Assembly: GCF_002843565.1 (NCBI RefSeq)
Contig: NZ_CP025257.1
Location: 62,001 to 126,000 of the forward strand
Reading direction: 5' to 3'
From: Mesoplasma syrphidae
GTDB taxonomy: Bacteria > Bacillota_I > Bacilli_A > Mycoplasmatales > Mycoplasmataceae
DNA: 64,000 nt
Position 1 is the first letter of the stretch; each line of letters begins with the position of its first letter. Below, piece by piece: positions 59,881 through 64,000 of this stretch. A program made the position numbers and the translations under genes. The notes beneath the pieces were generated by a model. The model was not told the origin of the DNA. It worked only from the letters and a program-made list of their open reading frames with translations, and searched no databases.

Positions 59881-60373
59881 TTCAGTCCAAATTGACCAAG
59901 CCATAAAATCTTTAAAAAAAAATCAAGTCATTATTTTACCAACTGACACAATTTATGGTCTGTCAGCACTTGCGACTAAATCAAACGAAATAAAAATCAA
60001 TAAATTAAAGCAGGCCAAATTTAGTAAGCCTTTAATTATATTATTTAGTTGTTATCAACAAATTGATTTTTTAAATATTTTTGATCGTAGTTTATATGAA
60101 CTGCTAGATAGTTCAATTCCGACAACTGTTATTATTGAATACAATCAACAAACTTATGCTCTTCGTAAAGTTATTCGTGAAGATATAAAAAAAATTGTTG
60201 ATAGTACCGGATTAATTTATTCGACATCAGTTAATATTCATGGGCAGCAGCCACTTTGAAGTGAGCAAGACCTTGAACAATTTAGTGATGATGTTAAAGT
60301 TTATTTTGATGAACCACTTTATGGAGAACCATCAAAAATTTATAACTCAGTCACAAAGAAATGAGTACGCTAA
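59870..60373 (+). CDS. tsaC: Threonylcarbamoyl-AMP synthase (Sua5/YrdC/TsaC)
   Basis: The 167-aa protein makes L-threonylcarbamoyladenylate for t6A37 of tRNA. Diagnostic blocks are VIILPTDTIYGLSALAT near residue 22, KLKQAKFSKPLIILFS (the K-R/Q...KPL nucleotide site), TYALRKV and STSVNIHGQQPLW. It is short, as TsaC without the Sua5 C-terminal domain. The start is ambiguous between adjacent ATGs at 59870 and 59873. The stop overlaps the next ATG (TAATG). Confidence 0.9.
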
Positions 60374-61074
60374 TGGCTAAGTATCAAATTAGTGACTTAA
60401 GTCAGGTTTTAAGCTATAATGAAAAAACTTTTAAATATGATTTAGCAAATTTGGATTGGGAAGTTGATTATCATATTAAACAAATTATTAAAAAAAGTTC
60501 AAATCAGGGTGTTTTAGCAATAGCAACTATTAGTGAAATTGTTAATGAAGTTTATCCCTTTGTTGATAAACAAAATACTGAAGTCATCCAAAATTTAATT
60601 AATAGGACAAGAAGAATTAAGACATTGGTTTTTCAGGCAATCAAAAATCGCCGCGGAGCTGAATTTTATTTTGAAGAGCTGGATGAAAAGGATAAATTTA
60701 TCATTAAAATAGCAAAATCAATTGTTCATGATTTAAATAAGTTTTTATATAAATATGAAATTAAGCAGGTATTTTCCAATTTAATTTTAATTAATAATGA
60801 TGTAAACAACTTGTTTGTTGGGAATATTGATTTTTTGGCTACTAATGGTAAAGAATGATTTTTGGGTAGTTTTAAAAATAGTCGCTCGGGATTTAATCAA
60901 AAGTATTCTGCTGAGCTTTATTTGCAAAAACAGTTAATTGAATCAAATACTAACTATAAAATTAATAAAATGTTCATTTTTAATCCACTAGAACAGCGAG
61001 TTGTTCTTGAAGCAAATATGCTTTCGAATTACGAACTTTTTAAAATATCTCAAACCGAAATTAAGAAAAGTTAG
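60373..61074 (+). CDS. Unknown protein with a possible PD-(D/E)XK nuclease-like core
   Basis: The 233-aa protein starts at the ATG overlapping the tsaC stop; an upstream in-frame ATG at 60361 is less likely. The N-terminal 120 residues are helical and charged. The segment FVGNIDFLATNGKEWFLGSF followed by K, and then a helix with Tyr and Gln (SAELYLQKQLIE), is arranged like the PD-(D/E)XK pattern G-x-x-D-(x)n-x-x-K-helix. The second acidic residue is Ser here, so catalysis is doubtful. Function unassigned. Confidence 0.65.
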
Positions 61075-61095
61075 TGACTTTTGAAAATTTTGTGT

Positions 61096-61159
61096 TTGTA
61101 AAAATACCCCCTAAGTTGTATAATTTAGTAAGATTATTCTAACGAATAGTCGCTGGGGG
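61096..61159 (+). promoter_or_regulatory. Promoter with an immediate 5' stem-loop and strong Shine-Dalgarno
   Basis: TTGTAA (61096-61101), a 17-base spacer and TATAAT (61119-61124) form a good promoter. Transcription should start about 61131, where GATTATTC/GAATAGTC (61132-61151, one wobble) forms a hairpin at the RNA 5' end. It is followed directly by GGGGG (61155-61159) serving as ribosome site. Confidence 0.6.
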
Positions 61160-61163
61160 CAAT

Positions 61164-62081
61164 ATGAACTCTTATGAATTAATTTATGATTTTAAAGAAA
61201 ATAAGCACTATAATAACGAATTATACAATATTATTAAAAAATCGCCAAAATCTTATTTTGAAGATTGAATGCTGAAAGGGCACTGGGATGAAAATTATTA
61301 TCCAATTGCTTTAATCAATGAAAAAAATGATATTGTAGCAGCAGTATGTATTATTAGACTTAACTTGTCAATTAACGAAGTTAAATGCAATGCAATTCAA
61401 GTGGGACGAATTTTTATTCGTGATGGCTACGAAAAAGATGAGGTCGATAAAAAGCTTTTAAATCTTGTTGCTGAAAAGTATTCAAATGTATCTGATTTGA
61501 TTTACTCTTTTAGTGATTCTGAAACTGATGCACTATTTTATAATAGCGAATTTCAGAAAATCCAAGAATTTATTTATTATATTCCTTGAAACTCATCATT
61601 TGAAACTGAAAAGACCGCTATCAAAAAACTTGATACCGATTCAGTTAAGGACATTGAATTTATTCAAGATCATATCAAACATGCAACTAAGACTCCATCA
61701 GTAATTGCAAGTAATGGAGATTCAAGCGTGAAACTTTATAATATATTAAAATTTTATCGACGTAATGTATATTACATCTCTGAAATTGATGCGGTGGTCG
61801 TTTTTACGATTAATCAAGTCAAAAAGCGTTTTACATTAGTGGCGATTTATTCATCGAACAAAATTGATATTATGGATCTCTTAAAAATTTTAGTTCCTGA
61901 TGGAATTGAAAGAATTGAATTTATGTTTATCCCAAATTTAAGTTGTGGAGTTAATATCCGTAGATTATCTTTTATTGAAACACCTGAGGGTAATGTTCCT
62001 TCATATTTGTATATGAAAGAAATTACAACTGCTCTTGCAGGTAAAAGAATATTTTTCCCTGTTTTGGGAAGAGGAAAATAA
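61164..62081 (+). CDS. GNAT-fold acetyltransferase-like protein, unknown substrate
   Basis: The 305-aa cytoplasmic protein has a first half with GNAT-like order: a strand with AAVCIIRLNL, then AIQVGRIFIRDGYEKDEV followed by a helix (DKKLLNLVAEKYSN), then DLIYSFSDSETDALFYNSEF, recalling the acetyl-CoA region and the end strand of two-domain acetyltransferases. The R/Q-x-x-G-x-G/A loop is only partial. The second half (about 170-305) is mixed alpha/beta and unrecognised. It is monocistronic, with its own promoter and terminator. Confidence 0.6.
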
Positions 62082-62104
62082 GCTTTTTGCTTATTTTTTT
62101 TATA
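62076..62104 (+). terminator. Intrinsic terminator, overlapping the stop codon
   Basis: AAATAAGC pairs with GCTTATTT around a 5-base T loop, followed by a T-run. Confidence 0.88.
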
Positions 62105-62139
62105 AAGAGATATAATTATTTTATAAAGGGAGAATAAAG

Positions 62140-62868
62140 ATGAGAATTAAACGTAATATTACAGCGCGAATTTCTTACATCAAAACCAGAAACAAAAAGT
62201 TTGACAAGTTTTTGCAGCGTAATGAAATTAATGACAAAGATTTTAACAATTTTTCTGTTATTGACAGTAAAAATATTCTTTTAAAAAACTTTATTCACTT
62301 ATTACGTTTGGAAGAATTAAATGAGGAAATTCAAATGGATCATATTAACTTTGTTAAAATATGTTCTCGTTATTTATTTGCAACAACAATTAAGCAAGAT
62401 AATGAAGAATTAATTCAAAATTTGGAAGCAACTATTTGAAAATTAGTATTGGAAAATAATTACGCATATTTTGTTGAAAATCTTGAGGAAAAAGTTTTAA
62501 ATGAGAATGAATTTGAATTTTCAAAAATAGAAGTAAAAAAGTATTTTAATTTTCACAAAATTTATGCCTTAATTGGAAACGTATTTGCTGCACCTTTTTC
62601 AGTAAAAGAGCGCAAAAGCTATTATGAATATGGTTACTATTTGGCGATGTATTTAAACTTGCATAACTTTATTAATAAAAATTCTGTTCATGACAATGTA
62701 GATATGTTTTTAATTAAAATATTAGTTAATAAAAAAACAATCCAAGCAATTTCAGATCTCAGCCCTGACTTTTTTAATTTGTTTGTAATCAAAAATAATA
62801 AATGAATTAATCATATAAATAAACGAAAACTCATTAAGGAGGCGCAAGAATATGAAGAAAAAAATTAA
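62140..62868 (+). CDS. Unknown cytoplasmic protein upstream of cls
   Basis: The 242-aa protein starts at ATG with AAAGGGAGA upstream. The sequence is mostly helical and charged, with a basic N-terminus (MRIKRNITARISYIKTRNKK) and no membrane segment or recognisable motif. Two or more TGA codons encode Trp. Its end overlaps the cardiolipin synthase start by 17 bases, and the ribosome site of cls (AAGGAGG) lies inside it, so the two form an operon. Confidence 0.7.
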
Positions 62869-64000
62869 TATATTTTTAAGTATGTCTTTAATGTTCATTA
62901 TTGTGTTCTTGGGAGTTATTCTTTTAGCAATTTTTCAAAATTGAACATTCTCACTAATTTTTTTAGGAGTATACGCTGCCTCAATTTTATTTACAATTGT
63001 AATTATTAGAAATAAGAGTCGGCGTTTTGAAACTCGCTTACGCTGAAGTATTTTTATTATAGCAGTCCCATTCGTTGGCATGGCATCATATATTTTATTT
63101 GGTCGTTCATATAAATATAAAACTGATAATGAATATCGCTACAAAAATTTTAGTGAATTTGCAACTAGTCATGATCGTGAAACATCAAGACATGCCTTAG
63201 AAACTTTGGCTAAAGAATCCCCACAATATAAGCGTGCATTTGTTTTAGGAAATAACTTACAAAACGATACAATTTACGACCAAACTAATACAAAATTATT
63301 GGATAATGGCGCAGATTTTGTTGTTAGCTTGTTTAGAGATATTAAAAAAGCAGAAAAATATATTTTGCTAAACTTTTATGTGATTAAAGATGGAGAGCTC
63401 TTAGATAATTTAGTAGCACTTTTAAAAAGCAAAGCGGCGCAAGGTGTTAATATTTATATAATTTATGATTTTACAGGATGTTATACAGACTTTAAATATG
63501 AAACTCAAACCAAGCTGCAAGAAGCTGGAATTCGCTTAGTACCATTTGCACCACTAAACTTGCCATGAATAAATTGAACAGCAAATTATCGTGACCATCG
63601 TAAGGATGTTTCTATTGATGGAAAAATTGGTTACATTGGTGGAATTAATTTAAGCGATGAGTATATTAATATGAGTAGCAAATTTGGTTTTTGAAATGAT
63701 GCACACGTAAGAATTGCTGGAGCAGCTGTTCAAGGAATTGAAAAAATTTTTGCTAGCGATTGAAATTTTTGTCATCGTCAACAAGAACGAATTACAGATT
63801 TAGAGCCAAGTGTTGGTACTTTACATTCAATTGAAAATTATTCAAATGACTTAACTCAAATTGTTTCTTCTGGACCCAATCATAATACACCGATGCATTT
63901 TGATTTAATGATGAGTTTAGTGAATTCTGCTCAAAAACGAATTTGAATTTCTTCTCCATATTTCGTACCACCAGTAGAGTTGATTAACGCCCTATGTACG
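62852..64000 (+). CDS. cls: Cardiolipin synthase (phospholipase D family), 3' end beyond the window
   Basis: The first 383 codons are present. Two N-terminal helices (about 5-26 and 30-50) and a third (about 65-85) are followed by the PLD domain: the first HKD motif HRKDVSID is complete, then GGINLSDEY. The region EKIFASDWNFCH and [26 protein letters not shown]-type sequence near the edge leads towards the second PLD half, which is cut off. It makes cardiolipin from phosphatidylglycerol in the membrane, downstream of the pgsA pathway. Confidence 0.93.

Overview
The window is a chromosomal segment of a wall-less Mollicute. UGA is read as tryptophan throughout: nearly every long gene contains in-frame TGA at positions where the protein family has Trp, for example in purA, gltX, pyrG and topA. 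The DNA is very A+T-rich, and genes are packed tightly, often with TAATG stop/start overlaps. Gene content and order (nox-lplA-pdhABCD-pta-ackA, rpoE-pyrG, rpmE..tdk-prfA-prmC-tsaC, a sucrose PTS, a purine riboswitch before purA) fit the Spiroplasma/Entomoplasma/Mesoplasma/Mycoides group. I cannot fix the genus without a search. No rRNA, tRNA, CRISPR array, insertion sequence or prophage was seen.

Layout. 1-4.7 kb: end of an unknown gene, a small membrane protein, metG, pncA (opposite strand) and mnmG. 4.7-14.1 kb, minus strand: one operon-like run nox, lplA, pdhA, pdhB, pdhC, pdhD, pta, ackA, converting pyruvate to acetate plus ATP with lipoate loading and NADH reoxidation. 14.3-17.7 kb: a GNAT acetyltransferase, then a purine riboswitch with a terminator, purA and purB. 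17.7-24.4 kb: a membrane-anchored HU-like protein, a polysaccharide deacetylase-like protein with a coupled membrane protein, a Mg-type P-ATPase and an amino acid permease. 24.4-27.9 kb: pgsA, rsmG, a DUF951-like gene, ychF and a YgjP-like metallopeptidase. 28-31.3 kb: two tandem permeases, followed by a 0.5 kb gene-poor stretch that may hold decayed coding sequence. 31.8-34.5 kb: an ABC ATPase/permease pair. 34.7-37.7 kb: sucrose PTS and sucrose-6-phosphate hydrolase with an operator-like inverted repeat. 37.8-41.7 kb: topA (minus) and a YfcC-type carrier. 41.7-47.5 kb: a ribokinase-like kinase, gltX, an HD hydrolase, rpoE and pyrG. 47.7-52.4 kb: a small membrane protein, an MFS transporter, a glycerophosphodiesterase and an aldo/keto reductase (the last three minus), then fba. 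52.5-60.4 kb: rpmE, a catalytically dead ABC-like protein, a DHH phosphoesterase, tdk, prfA, prmC, an 8-TM protein and tsaC. 60.4-64 kb: a possible nuclease-fold protein, a GNAT-like protein, an unknown and the start of cardiolipin synthase.

The economy is fermentative: imported sucrose and glycolysis (fba) feed pyruvate to PDH, and Pta/AckA make ATP while Nox regenerates NAD. Nucleotide conversion (purA, purB, pyrG, tdk) and phospholipid synthesis or scavenging (pgsA, cls, GDPD plus MFS) complete it.

The most unusual items are the two-helix membrane protein with a C-terminal HU domain (17738-18733), the pseudo-ABC ATPase that has lost every catalytic motif and carries a roughly 390-residue insertion (52939-54816), the adenine-type riboswitch layout before purA, and a deacetylase-like gene in an apparently wall-less cell.
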